From Chitinophagales bacterium (GTDB lineage: Bacteria > Bacteroidota > Bacteroidia > Chitinophagales > S012-47), in assembly GCA_015487695.1 (NCBI GenBank), contig WFPF01000106.1, forward strand, positions 1 to 38,076: 38,076 nucleotides of DNA, in the 5' to 3' direction. Of this stretch, positions 5,933 through 15,391 are shown in pieces. Position numbers and translations under genes: made by a program. Each line of letters starts with the position of its first letter. The stretch's first letter is position 1. Below the pieces are notes generated by a model, which did not search any database, was not told where the DNA came from, and saw only the letters and a list, made by a program, of their open reading frames with translations.

Positions 5933-8728
5933 TTAATGATTTTCGAGTCTTTTTTCAATATGCTCCAGGCGTTTCTCCAGGAGGAGAATGCGTTCTTCCT
6001 GCCTCCTGATGACTTCATTTTGCTCCCGGAGGCGTTTCTGCATTTCCTTTACCGACAACCCCGGGGAAAGGGGCGAATACGATTTCGGGACATATTCCTT
6101 TTTTGATTTGTCATAAAGGTAAATGAGCTGCTCGCCCGAAAGTTGCTCAATGAGGCGAATGGCCTTCGTCATGTCCACATTAATAATTTGTTGATTTCTT
6201 TCGGAATAAAAAGACCAGGCCATTTCTTCGCTTCTGCCTCCGGGAATGAGGCTGAAATTGTGTGGCGACAATACGGTAGTGTTGCCCGCTTCATCCCTTA
6301 CATACAATTCGCTGGAGGCGCTTAAATCGGCCGCATAAAGTTGTACACCGTTTGCTACCGATGCGGCTGGTTGTGTCCCGTTGAAGATCGCCAGCACATT
6401 GTTGGCCGAGGCATCAAAACTTTTTGATCCGATGCTCAGGTTCCCGTTGATGGCGGCATCATTTGTGCTGAAATCACCCCAGATCAACGGAGATGTGGTG
6501 GAAGAGTTGTCAATATAGAGTTTATTGCTTCCGGTCTCGTAATATCCCGTAAGGTAGCCTATAAAAACATTGGAATTGCCATTGTTTTTATATCCCGCAT
6601 ATGCTCCGAGAGCCGTATTATATGCGCCAGTAGTGCTTTGTCCGAGAGTACTGAAGCCCAGCGCTACGTTTCTGTCTCCGCTGCTGTTGCTTTCCAGTGC
6701 CAGCGACCCCAGTGCCAGATTCCCCTGTCCGGTGCTTTCGCTGAAGAGGGCTTTGTGTCCGAGTGCGCTGTTGTTGCTTCCTGTTGTGAGCGAATAGAGC
6801 GCGTGATGGCCGGCTGCGGTATTGGAATCTCCGGAGCTGTATGAGTAGATGCTTTCATAGCCGAGGGCCGTATTGTAGTTACCGGTAATGTTGGAGAAGA
6901 TGCCGCCTCCGTACATGGCCCGGTAACCCAGCGCTACATTGTATGATATACCGGGTGTCGCTGTATTTGAAGCTTTATGAAGGGCCTGATAGCCAATGGC
7001 GGTGGCACGGCTTGCCGCCACACTGTAGTACATGGCTGAGCGGCCAATGGCCACATTTTGCGAGCCGGTCGTATTACTAAAAAGCGCATCCCCTCCAATG
7101 CCGGTATTTTCCGACCCGCTGGTGTTATTATACAGCGCAATTCGTCCCAAGGCACTGTTTGTAGTTCCCGTAGTGTTGGCACTAAGGGCATGTTGTCCAA
7201 TTGCCGTATTGTAGCTTCCACTGGTGTTGGCATCCAGGCTGAAGCTGCCCACGGCCACATTGAATCCTCCGGTGGTATTGGCCAGCATGGAAGAGGATCC
7301 CACGGCTGTATTGTTTTCCCCTTTATTGGCATTTAATGCATTGTATCCTATGGCCGTGATGTAGCTGCTTGTTGTGCTTTCGCTTGCTGCGGCATATCCC
7401 AGTGCGGTATTGGAGAGACCGGTCGTATTTGAATCCAGGGCATAGGCACCTACAGCGGTATTACCACCGCCTGTGTTTACTGCCAGTGCGTTGTAACCGA
7501 TGGCTGTGATTCCACCTGCAAATACACTTGCCGAAGCCGTGTTATATCCCAGGGCTGTATTGTATGCTCCGATGGTATTGGCATCCAAAGCACCGGCTCC
7601 TACAGCGGTATTGTAGCTTGCGGTATTTAATTTCAGTGCCCGGTGCCCAATGGCCGTAACTCCATCCGAAGCGGTGCTTGCAGTGGCGGCATTGTATCCC
7701 AGAGCTGTATTATATGTACCGGTGGTATTGGCATTCAGGGCATTGGCTCCTACCGCGGTATTGTAATTGCCGGTTGTATTGTTATATAGGGCAAATGCTC
7801 CCGTTGCAAGATTCTGGATCCCCGTACTTATTTTATTCATGGACCTGAAGCCTACGGCCGTATTGCTTTCGGCACTGGTAAATTCTTTCATGGATTCGGC
7901 TCCGATAGCGGTGTTGTATTTCCCGGTGTTGTTGCCGGCTATACCGGATCCGTACAGTGCATGTGAACCCATGGCCACATTGTATTGAATAGAAGCAGTC
8001 GTAACATCATAGGCATTGCCCATGGCCAGATAACCCACAGCCGTTGAATAGCTGCCGGCCCGGTTTTTAAACATAGCCATGCGGCCTATTGCCGTGTTGG
8101 CATCTCCCGTATTCAACCACAGGCTGCTTTCTCCATAGGCTGCATTGTAGCTGCCGCTTATATTGTAATACATGCTGTAGCGGCCATATGCCGAATTTGA
8201 GTTCCCGCTCGTATTGCTGAAACCCGCATATGACCCAATGAAAGTGTTGTTATTCAGCACTAAATCGTCACTGGCTCCGGCTCCTTCTCCCAAAAAGACA
8301 GAGCCACCCGTATTCAGTACTTCGATCTGTCCTTTGGCTGTGATCCTTGTGTAAATGATATTGTTAATCCTGATGTCGAGGGCCTGATTGTCCGTGGTTC
8401 CCAAAAAATCCGTTCCGTTGACGGTGCCTGCATTTCCCTGCAACTCCCAACCATTCACCCCACTGAGCTGTTGCCATATGCTGCCATCAAAATACCAGAA
8501 CCCTGCGGGGGCATCACTTTGATAAATGAGCAGCCCGGTGGCCGGAGTGGCGATGGCCCCTTTCTGTGCTGCGGTCATGCGGGGTATCAGCAGTCCGCTG
8601 CTGGTAGATACGATATCGAGTTTGGCACTTCCGTCCGGTGTGCTGGTCCCGATTCCGACATTCTGTGCCTGCAGGCTTGCTAAAGAAAAGTAAAGAATGA
8701 TGAGGGCAATCAGGCTTTTATTACTCAT
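5933..8728 (-). CDS. Head-repeat surface protein with coiled-coil tail, no S74 domain (paralogue C)
   Basis: 931 residues from ATG 8728 (MSNKSLIALI..., signal peptide ending LQAQ); a TTG two codons upstream is disfavoured. It has the same leader as A and B (NVGIGTSTPDGSAKLDIV, LLIPRMTAAQ), one LGTTDNQAL/GQIEV segment, and a long run of YadA-head-like units (NTAIG, NTALG, NVAIG). Three of the 50-residue units lie at residues 322-471. After the GNVFIG...NKLYIDN segment the tail differs from B. It has a SELYVRDEAGNTTVLSPHNF-type segment, known to me from bacterial and phage-like structural proteins, then about 55 residues of charged heptad-like sequence that should form a coiled coil. No S74 motif or T9SS domain is present. 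It is likely an exported oligomeric fibre; its function is unknown. Confidence 0.85.
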   Translation of the reverse strand: MSNKSLIALIILYFSLASLQAQNVGIGTSTPDGSAKLDIVSTSSGLLIPRMTAAQKGAIATPATGLLIYQSDAPAGFWYFDGSIWQQLSGVNGWELQGNAGTVNGTDFLGTTDNQALDIRINNIIYTRITAKGQIEVLNTGGSVFLGEGAGASDDLVLNNNTFIGSYAGFSNTSGNSNSAYGRYSMYYNISGSYNAAYGESSLWLNTGDANTAIGRMAMFKNRAGSYSTAVGYLAMGNAYDVTTASIQYNVAMGSHALYGSGIAGNNTGKYNTAIGAESMKEFTSAESNTAVGFRSMNKISTGIQNLATGAFALYNNTTGNYNTAVGANALNANTTGTYNTALGYNAATASTASDGVTAIGHRALKLNTASYNTAVGAGALDANTIGAYNTALGYNTASASVFAGGITAIGYNALAVNTGGGNTAVGAYALDSNTTGLSNTALGYAAASESTTSSYITAIGYNALNANKGENNTAVGSSSMLANTTGGFNVAVGSFSLDANTSGSYNTAIGQHALSANTTGTTNSALGRIALYNNTSGSENTGIGGDALFSNTTGSQNVAIGRSAMYYSVAASRATAIGYQALHKASNTATPGISYNVALGYRAMYGGGIFSNITGNYNTALGYESIYSYSSGDSNTAAGHHALYSLTTGSNNSALGHKALFSESTGQGNLALGSLALESNSSGDRNVALGFSTLGQSTTGAYNTALGAYAGYKNNGNSNVFIGYLTGYYETGSNKLYIDNSSTTSPLIWGDFSTNDAAINGNLSIGSKSFDASANNVLAIFNGTQPAASVANGVQLYAADLSASSELYVRDEAGNTTVLSPHNFSLIPGGRSEEMAWSFYSERNQQIINVDMTKAIRLIEQLSGEQLIYLYDKSKKEYVPKSYSPLSPGLSVKEMQKRLREQNEVIRRQEERILLLEKRLEHIEKRLENH
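7316..7765 (-). repeat. Three tandem 150-bp head-repeat units in paralogue C
   Basis: Three in-frame 150-bp units with tops at 7765, 7615 and 7465, each 50 codons long and matching the pattern of the array in paralogue B. They are more diverged from each other than the B copies. Confidence 0.85.
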
Positions 8729-8960
8729 TTTCAATGGCTTGTGTAATTTAAATTCTTGTAGTCCGGAGGTGTTGAAGATTGCTTAAAAGTATATAATATT
8801 TAGAATATATGAATTTTGGGTTCCTTATTTAATCGAATATTAAGAAAATGTAATGCTTCCTACGCTTAAATTTCCTCACGGTTACACTTCGCAGCAGATT
8901 CCTGAAAATTCCGGGAGCCGGCCGTTAAGTTGAACGCAGGACCGGGTCTGAAATAGTCCC

Positions 8961-8977
8961 ATGCCGGAGCCCGGCAT
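8961..8977. repeat. GC-rich inverted repeat, possible terminator
   Basis: ATGCCGG and CCGGCAT flank a 3-base loop. Eight T follow on the plus strand from 8984, six bases after the stem, which is too far for a textbook terminator, and no plus-strand gene precedes it. The role is unclear. Confidence 0.35.
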
Positions 8978-9052
8978 ATGCGCTTTTTTTTATTCGAAAC
9001 AGGACAAATATGTTCAATCCGAAGCAATTTCCGGGTGGAGAACGGATAAATG

Positions 9053-9070
9053 TGCAGTTCACAAACTGCA
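9053..9070. repeat. Perfect 7-bp hairpin downstream of the DUF5916 gene
   Basis: TGCAGTT and AACTGCA are separated by four bases, 48-65 bases past the stop codon at 9118 on the minus strand. There is no T-run, so it may be an RNA 3'-end stabiliser or chance. Confidence 0.35.
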
Positions 9071-9117
9071 ATTATGGCTGAACGGGGAAAATAAGAGGAC
9101 GACCGGGCCGCTGCCGG

Positions 9118-11553
9118 CTAACGAAAAGCGTCCTTCACGTTCAGGTAGTCGATGTAATAAATCACTTTGAGTGAGAGGCCGTTGAAAGCCGGATTATCGG
9201 CCAGGAGATCGAGGTTCTTAAAATAATCGAGGGGCAGGTCGTTGCCGGATTGAAAGATGGAAAGCTTCCATACGAGCGAAAGGTCGCTGCCCGGAGCAAA
9301 ACGCCAGGAGTAGCCCAGGTCGAGGGTCAGGGCATTGAAATTGGTATTGTGCAGGGGCTCTCCCTGGCTGTCGCTGCCACTGTAGGCGGTTTGGGCCAGT
9401 TCACCATTGCTCAGGAGCTCGTAAAACTGAAAATATTTCACTTTGGACCAGTAATGCCTCAGTTTCATACGCATCCCCATTTTGTTATTGAAAATATAGG
9501 ACCCGATGAGGGTTTGCGTAAGGGTGAGCTGGTTGCGCTGGCCGAAGATCACCTTGTCTTCCCAGAAAGTGGCATATCCGACATCATGGTAGGAGCGGTT
9601 TTGCGACCAGCTGAAGGTCGTGAAGAACTTGTCGTTGAAGCGAATGCGGGGGGCTACGTTGGCAAAGAACCCCCATCGTCCTTTTTCTTCGGTCAAATCG
9701 ACACCGCCCCGGATATCCACAACAAATTTCTTGCGATAGTCGGGAGAGAAGAAAGCGAAAATTCCCCCGCTGGCGGGCCTGTGATAAAAGAAGCCTTCTT
9801 TTCGCGGATCAAAGTAGTCATTGTAACCGGCCGGGCTGGCGTAGATTCGGCTGCCCACCGTCAGAAAATTCTGGAAGGTGGTCAGATGAAAAGCCGATAT
9901 ATTCCAGGAGACAAGGGCATTGGGGTTGTAAAGCCGGTTGTAGGAGATATTGATATCATTCAAGTGGCGAATAAACGGGCCCTTGGGTTCGTAGATGTTG
10001 TACGATAGCGTGATATCCGCTTCGCGTGTGTTGTTGTTGAGCTGAAATCCGAGGTCGCTCTGATCATATTGATCATCCATGACGAAATAAGAGAGATCAA
10101 ACTGAAAATTTCCGCTGATCTTTTTTATGGCACCCCAATATTGCAGGCCCAGTTCCGTATTGTCCGGACCGGGGTAGTAGTGCTGGCTGATATTGATTCC
10201 TCCGCGGCCGCTGTATGTATTTGTTTTATCTCTCAGCTCAAATTCTCCGGCACTTACATTGGCTTCCGGAGCGGCTCCTTCGCGCCATACATTCGTATTA
10301 ATGAAGGCTACATAAGAGTTATTTTTCAGTGCCTGGTCAAGTACGATGATGTTGTAATTCGTCAGCGGATTGCTGAGAATCTGGCGGCTTCTGCCCTGCT
10401 CATCCTCGGCCGTTGCATACATTCGGTTTTCAAGCGCATTGAAGAATCCGATCCCGAGCTTTTTGCTGTTTCGTCCTGATATTTTGGTAGCATTGATGAG
10501 CTGGCTCCGGCCCGGATTGCTGGTCAGTGTTTCGTTTTCCTTCAACTGAGAGGCTACTTCATCGCGATAGAAAGGTGTGCCCCCGATCCTTCGGGAGTAG
10601 AAGATATCGCCACGGTTGAAGAGCTGCACACCTTCGGTGAAAAATTGCCTTCGCTCGTCAAAACGGACTTCAAAGGGAGAAAGGTTGAGCACCTGCTCAT
10701 CAAATTCCACCTGGCCGAAGTCAGGAATAAGGGTCATGTCGAGGGTGAAAGCATCGTTGATGCCATATTTGAGGTCCATACCTCCGTTGATGCGTTCATC
10801 GCTTTTCAGGGAGTGGTCGACCGGGTCGCTTGTGATATCCAGATAAGTGGATACATAGGGCGTAAATGAGAGACGAAGAGGCGGTTCTATGTCCCTGATT
10901 CCTGTCAGGTAGCCCATCTGAGTGAGCACTCCGGGCCCATCGGGTGTCACCTCGTTCCACCAGCTTTCTTCGCGGTATCGTCTGATTTCGCGGATAAAAT
11001 TGATGGCCCAGTGTTGCTCTTTTGATTTCGGAAAACGAATGGCACTATAGGGAATGCGCATCTCTACGGTCCAGCCACTGTCGTGTATGCGCACTTCGCT
11101 GGCCCAGACCAGGTCATAGCTCATGTCGCGGTCTTCGGGCGTAAAACGGCCATCCAACTGCACTCCGGCTGCGGTGACAGAAAAACCCGTGCCGGCCAGG
11201 CCGTCATCATAGGGATTGAGGAAAACCCCGAACCAGTCATCATTTTCCGCATTGTCGCGCAATGTCAGTTCCGTAAGAATGCTGTCGGGAGCCGTGTCGT
11301 ACAATATGGCTCCGACATAAAGCGCTTTGTCGTCATAGAGTATTCTGATCTCGCTTTTCTGCCTGGAAGCTTTGCCGGGATCAGGCGTGGTTTGTATAAA
11401 ACGGTCGCTTGCCGGAGCCTCTGACCATGCCGCTTCGTTGAGCAAGCCGTCAATTTTTATATTTTCCGTTGTACGTACGGCTTTGATTTCCTTCTGCCCG
11501 TAGCTTAAGAGGCAGATCCATGTGAAGGTGATAAGTAATATGCTTTTTTTCAT
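9118..11553 (-). CDS. DUF5916 outer-membrane protein with CBM9-like N-terminal domain
   Basis: 811 residues from ATG 11553, with a signal peptide (MKKSILLITF..., cleavage near YGQ). Residues about 25-215 look like the family 9 carbohydrate-binding fold: IKIDGLLNEAAWSEAP, LYVGAILYD and the WTVEMRIPYSAIRFP strand. The remaining about 590 residues match the DUF5916 pattern, with DFGQVEFDEQVLNLSPFEVRF, FFTEGVQLF and a series of alternating polar/hydrophobic strands typical of an outer-membrane barrel, ending without a T9SS domain. These proteins are common in Bacteroidota and are thought to sit in the outer membrane; ligand and substrate are not established. It is transcribed alone, with the dioxygenase gene diverging upstream across 100 bp. 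Confidence 0.85.
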   Translation of the reverse strand: MKKSILLITFTWICLLSYGQKEIKAVRTTENIKIDGLLNEAAWSEAPASDRFIQTTPDPGKASRQKSEIRILYDDKALYVGAILYDTAPDSILTELTLRDNAENDDWFGVFLNPYDDGLAGTGFSVTAAGVQLDGRFTPEDRDMSYDLVWASEVRIHDSGWTVEMRIPYSAIRFPKSKEQHWAINFIREIRRYREESWWNEVTPDGPGVLTQMGYLTGIRDIEPPLRLSFTPYVSTYLDITSDPVDHSLKSDERINGGMDLKYGINDAFTLDMTLIPDFGQVEFDEQVLNLSPFEVRFDERRQFFTEGVQLFNRGDIFYSRRIGGTPFYRDEVASQLKENETLTSNPGRSQLINATKISGRNSKKLGIGFFNALENRMYATAEDEQGRSRQILSNPLTNYNIIVLDQALKNNSYVAFINTNVWREGAAPEANVSAGEFELRDKTNTYSGRGGINISQHYYPGPDNTELGLQYWGAIKKISGNFQFDLSYFVMDDQYDQSDLGFQLNNNTREADITLSYNIYEPKGPFIRHLNDINISYNRLYNPNALVSWNISAFHLTTFQNFLTVGSRIYASPAGYNDYFDPRKEGFFYHRPASGGIFAFFSPDYRKKFVVDIRGGVDLTEEKGRWGFFANVAPRIRFNDKFFTTFSWSQNRSYHDVGYATFWEDKVIFGQRNQLTLTQTLIGSYIFNNKMGMRMKLRHYWSKVKYFQFYELLSNGELAQTAYSGSDSQGEPLHNTNFNALTLDLGYSWRFAPGSDLSLVWKLSIFQSGNDLPLDYFKNLDLLADNPAFNGLSLKVIYYIDYLNVKDAFR

Positions 11554-11653
11554 CGTTTATTGCAGGGTCTTGGATCTCGGGAAATGAATGTCTGCTAAAT
11601 TGTTAACTTTTTAAGTTTAAACGTCTGATTTTACTTATTTTAACCTTCCTAAA

Positions 11654-12619
11654 ATGAAGGAAGAAATGGGAAATATTGGAATTCCGACCGTTGATCTGGC
11701 TCACTTTGTAAGCGGATCGGAAGAAGAAAGAGCCGCATTTATCAAAGAATTGGGTAAGGCCTACGAGAAGGTGGGCTTTGTAGCCGTGGTCAACCACGGA
11801 GTAGATGAGGGAAAGGTCAGGCGATTTTATGATCTCGTACAGGCCTTCTTTGCACTGCCCGAAGAAGTTAAAAAAAGATACGAAATCCCCGGCTTGTTTG
11901 GCCAGCGGGGCTATACCTCTTTTGGCCGCGAACATGCCAAGGGCAGTGATGCCCCTGACCTGAAGGAGTTTTACCAGATTGGCCAGACTGTCAGCGATGA
12001 GGATGCACTGCGTGCCGAATATCCCGAAAATGTGGCTGTCAAGGAGTTGCCCGAGTTCCTTGAAACAGGGGTTAATCTATTTAAGAGTTTTGAAGACAGC
12101 GGCACCCGGCTTCTGCAGGCTATTGCGCTTTATCTCGGGCTCGATGAACACTACTTTGACCATTGGGTGGAAAAGGGCAACAGCATCCTGCGGGCCATCC
12201 ATTATCCGCCTATCACTCGTGAGCCGAAGTCGAGCATCCGTGCCGAGCAACATGAAGACATTAACCTGATCACCCTCCTTGTCGGTGCTTCTGCCGAAGG
12301 ACTGCAGGTGCAAACCCTCGATGGCCAATGGGTAGATGTGATGGCACCCGAAGGTTACATTGTGGTGAATGTGGGCGATATGCTGCAACGTCTCACCAAC
12401 AGGCGCCTGCGTTCTACCACACACCGGGTGGTGAACCCGCCCAGAGAGCGTTGGTATACCCATCGTTATTCAATTCCTTTTTTCCTTCATCCCCGATCGG
12501 ACATGCCGCTCAACGTGCTGGAGTCCTGCGTTTCGGATGAACGGCCACCGGCCTTTGACGACATTACAGCCGGTGCGTATCTGGACGAGCGCCTGAGGGA
12601 GATCGGATTGAAAAAATAG
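11654..12619 (+). CDS. Isopenicillin N synthase-like 2-oxoglutarate/Fe(II)-dependent dioxygenase
   Basis: 321 residues, full length for the family. The N-terminal DIOX_N part has IPTVDLAHF and GFVAVVNHGV (residues 41-50). The C-terminal jelly-roll has the iron-binding facial triad His200-x-Asp202 (EQHEDIN) and His257 (TTHRVV), and the Arg271-x-Ser273 pair (RYSIPFF) that binds the 2-oxoglutarate carboxylate. It should therefore be an active mononuclear iron oxygenase in the cytoplasm. The substrate cannot be told: plant, fungal and bacterial members act on very different small molecules, and no peptide synthetase or other biosynthetic gene is nearby. It stands alone on the plus strand, ending six bases from the convergent Asp-box gene. 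A second ATG at codon 5 is a possible start. Confidence 0.85.
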   Translation: MKEEMGNIGIPTVDLAHFVSGSEEERAAFIKELGKAYEKVGFVAVVNHGVDEGKVRRFYDLVQAFFALPEEVKKRYEIPGLFGQRGYTSFGREHAKGSDAPDLKEFYQIGQTVSDEDALRAEYPENVAVKELPEFLETGVNLFKSFEDSGTRLLQAIALYLGLDEHYFDHWVEKGNSILRAIHYPPITREPKSSIRAEQHEDINLITLLVGASAEGLQVQTLDGQWVDVMAPEGYIVVNVGDMLQRLTNRRLRSTTHRVVNPPRERWYTHRYSIPFFLHPRSDMPLNVLESCVSDERPPAFDDITAGAYLDERLREIGLKK

Positions 12620-12630
12620 ATTTCTCTATT
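12615..12630. repeat. Short inverted repeat between convergent stop codons
   Basis: AATAGA and TCTATT flank a four-base loop and include the stop codon region of both convergent genes. It is AT-rich and weak; if it matters, it could help end transcripts from both sides. Confidence 0.3.
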
Positions 12631-15391
12631 CCGATTTTATGAAGCTGCGTACTCCTTTGCCCTCTTTGCTTTCGAGCTGCAGGAAGTAGATGCCTGGAGC
12701 CAATTCCCCGAGGGGCAACCCGTCTGTGGATCCCAGCATTCCACGGCTTACGAGGCGGCCTGACTCGTCAAATATGTGATAAAGTGCTCCGGTTTCTGCG
12801 AGGCGTCCCCGCAGCCGGAGCTGATTCCTCACAGGATTGGGATAAAGCTCAAATGATTCTTTCTTTTCGTTCGAGGGGCTTCCTGTGATGGCGGGGGTAA
12901 AGTAGGCGCGGTAAATACCGTTTCCGTGTGTTGCCACCAGCACCTGCCCGTCTGCTTCGCGGGCCTTCACCATTTCCACCACCACATTTCCGATGCTTTC
13001 GCTGCCATATTGCACCCAGACGGTATTTTCTCCCTGCAGTTTTTTGGTGCCAAAGAGGCCGACACTCGTTCCGGCCAGGTAAAGCGTATCGACTCCCATG
13101 GGGAGGATAGCCAGCGAACGCACAGAAGGTCCGTTGCCGCCTCCATTGGGAAACTGCTCCAGGTTGCCGGCCGCTTTTTCCCAGCTTTGCCCCCCGTCAT
13201 GGCTGTAAAAAATACTGTAAACACGATAATTGCTGTATGCCACCAGAATCTTCCGGGCGTCTCCCGGATCTACGGCAATGCTGCTGGTGTAGGCAGAGAG
13301 GTTGATGCCGGCCGGATAGCCATTCCGGTCTTTGATACTCAGCAATTGCGAAGCGGGTTGGCCCGTATGGGCATTCTCGATTCGGTAAATGCGTGCCTGA
13401 TCGGTGCCGAAATAGAGCGTGTGGGCGGGGTTGCTGCCACTCAGAGCCAACGAAGTAATTATCTTTTGCTCCAGCGTGTCGGGGAAAAACTCCCAGCCCG
13501 TGCTGATCGAATCGTCTCTCCCGTTGAGGGGAAGACTCTTCAACTGATTGTTGCGCCAGAGCACCCGGCCGGCCGGGAAATACATGATATCCTCGTCATT
13601 CGGATCCAGAGAAAAGGGATTGACGAAGAGGGCATCACGGGCTTCTGCCGGATCGATGCGGGTAAATGCCAGGCTGTCGCCCCCGGCATCAAGGCTGAAT
13701 TTATACACTTTGCCCCGCTGTTTTGAGAGGTAAAAAGCTTCTTCGTCAGAGGTGATATAGGAATAGGAACCATCTCCGTTGAGGGGCATTACCCAATCCG
13801 ACTGCAGATCGGCACTTCGCGTTACAAAGTTGCCATTGTCCTGAAATCCGGCCGCAATGCTCGGGGTGGCTTCCTGGCGGTTCATGCTGAGGGCATAGAG
13901 TTGTGTAGTGACATAGCGATGGTTCAGCGACTCCCATCGTACGGTATCGGCATAGGCATCGCTTGTTTTGTAGAGGCCTCCGTCATTCGCGGTGATCAGA
14001 GCAGCGGGCTCCGAAGGGATAAAAAGAAACTTATGCTGATCTGGGTGGTGCGTTTCGTAGATCTTCCAGCGGGCGCGTGTGCTTCCGGGATGATAGCCGC
14101 CCATCAGGGAAGTATGGAGGCTGTCGCGGAAGGCATTGTCTGATCGATAGACATTGGTTCCGCCCAGAAAAAGCACATTGCTGTCGAGGGGAGATACGGC
14201 TATGCAGAGGTCGTAGCCTCCCTGCGAGTTGAAATGGTCGAAGCGGCTGCCTTCATTCGGGATATTGGATGAAAGGTCCTGCCAGCGCCCTCCGCTGCCG
14301 CTGCCGTCCCCCGAGCGGTATTCGTATTTCCAGAGGCTGGTCCACTCGGTTTCTCCAAAAAATACAGCGGTTTTCTTTCCGTAGCCGGGTGTGCGGGCAA
14401 GAAAATAGAGCTGCTTCTCATTGGCCGGATTGAAGGCCATCACAATGCGGTCATAGGCAGCCGGGAAGCTATCCGGTAGAATACGGGTCCATTCCTGCCC
14501 GTCATCACTGCGCCAGATTCCCCGGTACTGGGAGCTTCCGTCACTGCTGAGGGTGGCGTAGGCCACACCCGAGGGAGTCAGGAGTATGTCGCTCGTGTAG
14601 GAGCGGTTGCTTGCCGAGCCCAGTACCGTTTCCCAGCTGTCCCCGCCATCGATGCTCCGGAGGATGGCGCCATAGCACGCTGCATAAACTACGTCCTGGC
14701 TGTCGTTGGCCGGATTGACGGCTACGCGGTAAACAATGTCGAAATTCTGATCAAAAGAATTCTGCGCACTGCTTACTGTACTGGCCAGGGGGGTCCAGCT
14801 TTTTCCGCTGTCTTCGGACTTATAAAGACCGTTGCCGAGGAAGAAAGCTCCGCCTGCTCCTGCCGAGTTGCCCAGCCCTTCACCGGTTCCGTAGTACCAT
14901 ATATGTGTCTTTCCGGGCCGGGTGTCCTGCACCAGTGTAGTGACGGAATGAAACTGCCCGGGGTCGGTTCTTTTGCTCCAGCTCATTCCGCCATCGGTGC
15001 TGCGCCACACACCTCCCGAAACTCCGGCAGCCAGGATAATGCGGTCATTGTTGACATCAATGGCGGCTGCGCGGGTACGTCCTCCCACATTGGGCGGCCC
15101 CAGGTGCTCCCAACTGCCCGAATCCTCGCTTGCCCTGGGAAGGGTGCGGGCATAGGCCAGTTCTTTCGCCCGCATGTTCGCAGGTATCCCGCCATCGGGG
15201 GCTCGCAGGCGTTTTAGTTCCCAGTCTTCCGTGGCAGCCCGCAGGCCCTCATAGCTCCGGCCGAAGACAAAGCGGGGGCCTTTCCTGCTCTCCTTGAAGT
15301 GGCCTTGCTCCTGATCAGGGACGGCAGTGCGGAACAGGAAAAAAATCAGGGCGGAGACAATGGCCGCAAAGAGGAATAATTTCTTTTTCAT
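12626..15391 (-). CDS. Secreted Asp-box (BNR/sortilin-like) beta-propeller protein with T9SS sorting domain
   Basis: 921 residues from ATG 15391, chosen because it gives a clean signal peptide (MKKKLFLFAAIVSALIFFLF) with a purine-rich run just before it; an in-frame ATG 17 codons upstream (15442) gives an unlikely hydrophilic leader. Repeated Asp-box motifs (S/T-x-D-x-G-x-x-W) are seen: RSTDGGMSW, KSEDSGKSW, RSIDGGDSW, RSDDGQEW, YSHDGGQSW. These place it in the BNR/VPS10-type propeller group, whose members include glycosidases and binding proteins; no catalytic set could be picked out. The last about 75 residues (ELYPNPVRNQLRL ... GELAPGIYFLQL) are a type A T9SS sorting domain, so it should be exported across the outer membrane and be surface-bound or released. 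Confidence 0.87.
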   Translation of the reverse strand: MKKKLFLFAAIVSALIFFLFRTAVPDQEQGHFKESRKGPRFVFGRSYEGLRAATEDWELKRLRAPDGGIPANMRAKELAYARTLPRASEDSGSWEHLGPPNVGGRTRAAAIDVNNDRIILAAGVSGGVWRSTDGGMSWSKRTDPGQFHSVTTLVQDTRPGKTHIWYYGTGEGLGNSAGAGGAFFLGNGLYKSEDSGKSWTPLASTVSSAQNSFDQNFDIVYRVAVNPANDSQDVVYAACYGAILRSIDGGDSWETVLGSASNRSYTSDILLTPSGVAYATLSSDGSSQYRGIWRSDDGQEWTRILPDSFPAAYDRIVMAFNPANEKQLYFLARTPGYGKKTAVFFGETEWTSLWKYEYRSGDGSGSGGRWQDLSSNIPNEGSRFDHFNSQGGYDLCIAVSPLDSNVLFLGGTNVYRSDNAFRDSLHTSLMGGYHPGSTRARWKIYETHHPDQHKFLFIPSEPAALITANDGGLYKTSDAYADTVRWESLNHRYVTTQLYALSMNRQEATPSIAAGFQDNGNFVTRSADLQSDWVMPLNGDGSYSYITSDEEAFYLSKQRGKVYKFSLDAGGDSLAFTRIDPAEARDALFVNPFSLDPNDEDIMYFPAGRVLWRNNQLKSLPLNGRDDSISTGWEFFPDTLEQKIITSLALSGSNPAHTLYFGTDQARIYRIENAHTGQPASQLLSIKDRNGYPAGINLSAYTSSIAVDPGDARKILVAYSNYRVYSIFYSHDGGQSWEKAAGNLEQFPNGGGNGPSVRSLAILPMGVDTLYLAGTSVGLFGTKKLQGENTVWVQYGSESIGNVVVEMVKAREADGQVLVATHGNGIYRAYFTPAITGSPSNEKKESFELYPNPVRNQLRLRGRLAETGALYHIFDESGRLVSRGMLGSTDGLPLGELAPGIYFLQLESKEGKGVRSFIKSE

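Larger units (their letters stand above)
8729..9117. other. Intergenic region upstream of paralogue C (389 bp)
   Basis: No gene is supported. The part next to C (8740-8860) is very AT-rich and should hold its promoter, but I find no exact TAnnTTTG box. TACTTTTA at 8784-8791 (minus strand) is a seven-of-eight match. Two perfect inverted repeats lie at 8961-8977 and 9053-9070, listed separately. A 69-codon plus-strand frame at 8961-9170 has no recognisable content and runs into the end of the next gene. Confidence 0.5.

Noticed and set aside
1-8728. Prophage tail-fibre region suggested by S74 and repeat proteins
   Set aside because: No capsid, terminase, portal, integrase or lysis genes nearby, and all three proteins carry bacterial signal peptides.
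9250-10008. 252-codon plus-strand frame
   Set aside because: Fully antisense to the DUF5916 gene, whose signal peptide and motifs are clear; a shadow of codon bias.
11605-11617. Operator-like AACTT-TTT-AAGTT palindrome in the divergent region upstream of the dioxygenase
   Set aside because: Only 5 bp per arm in AT-rich sequence, and no regulator gene nearby; likely by chance.
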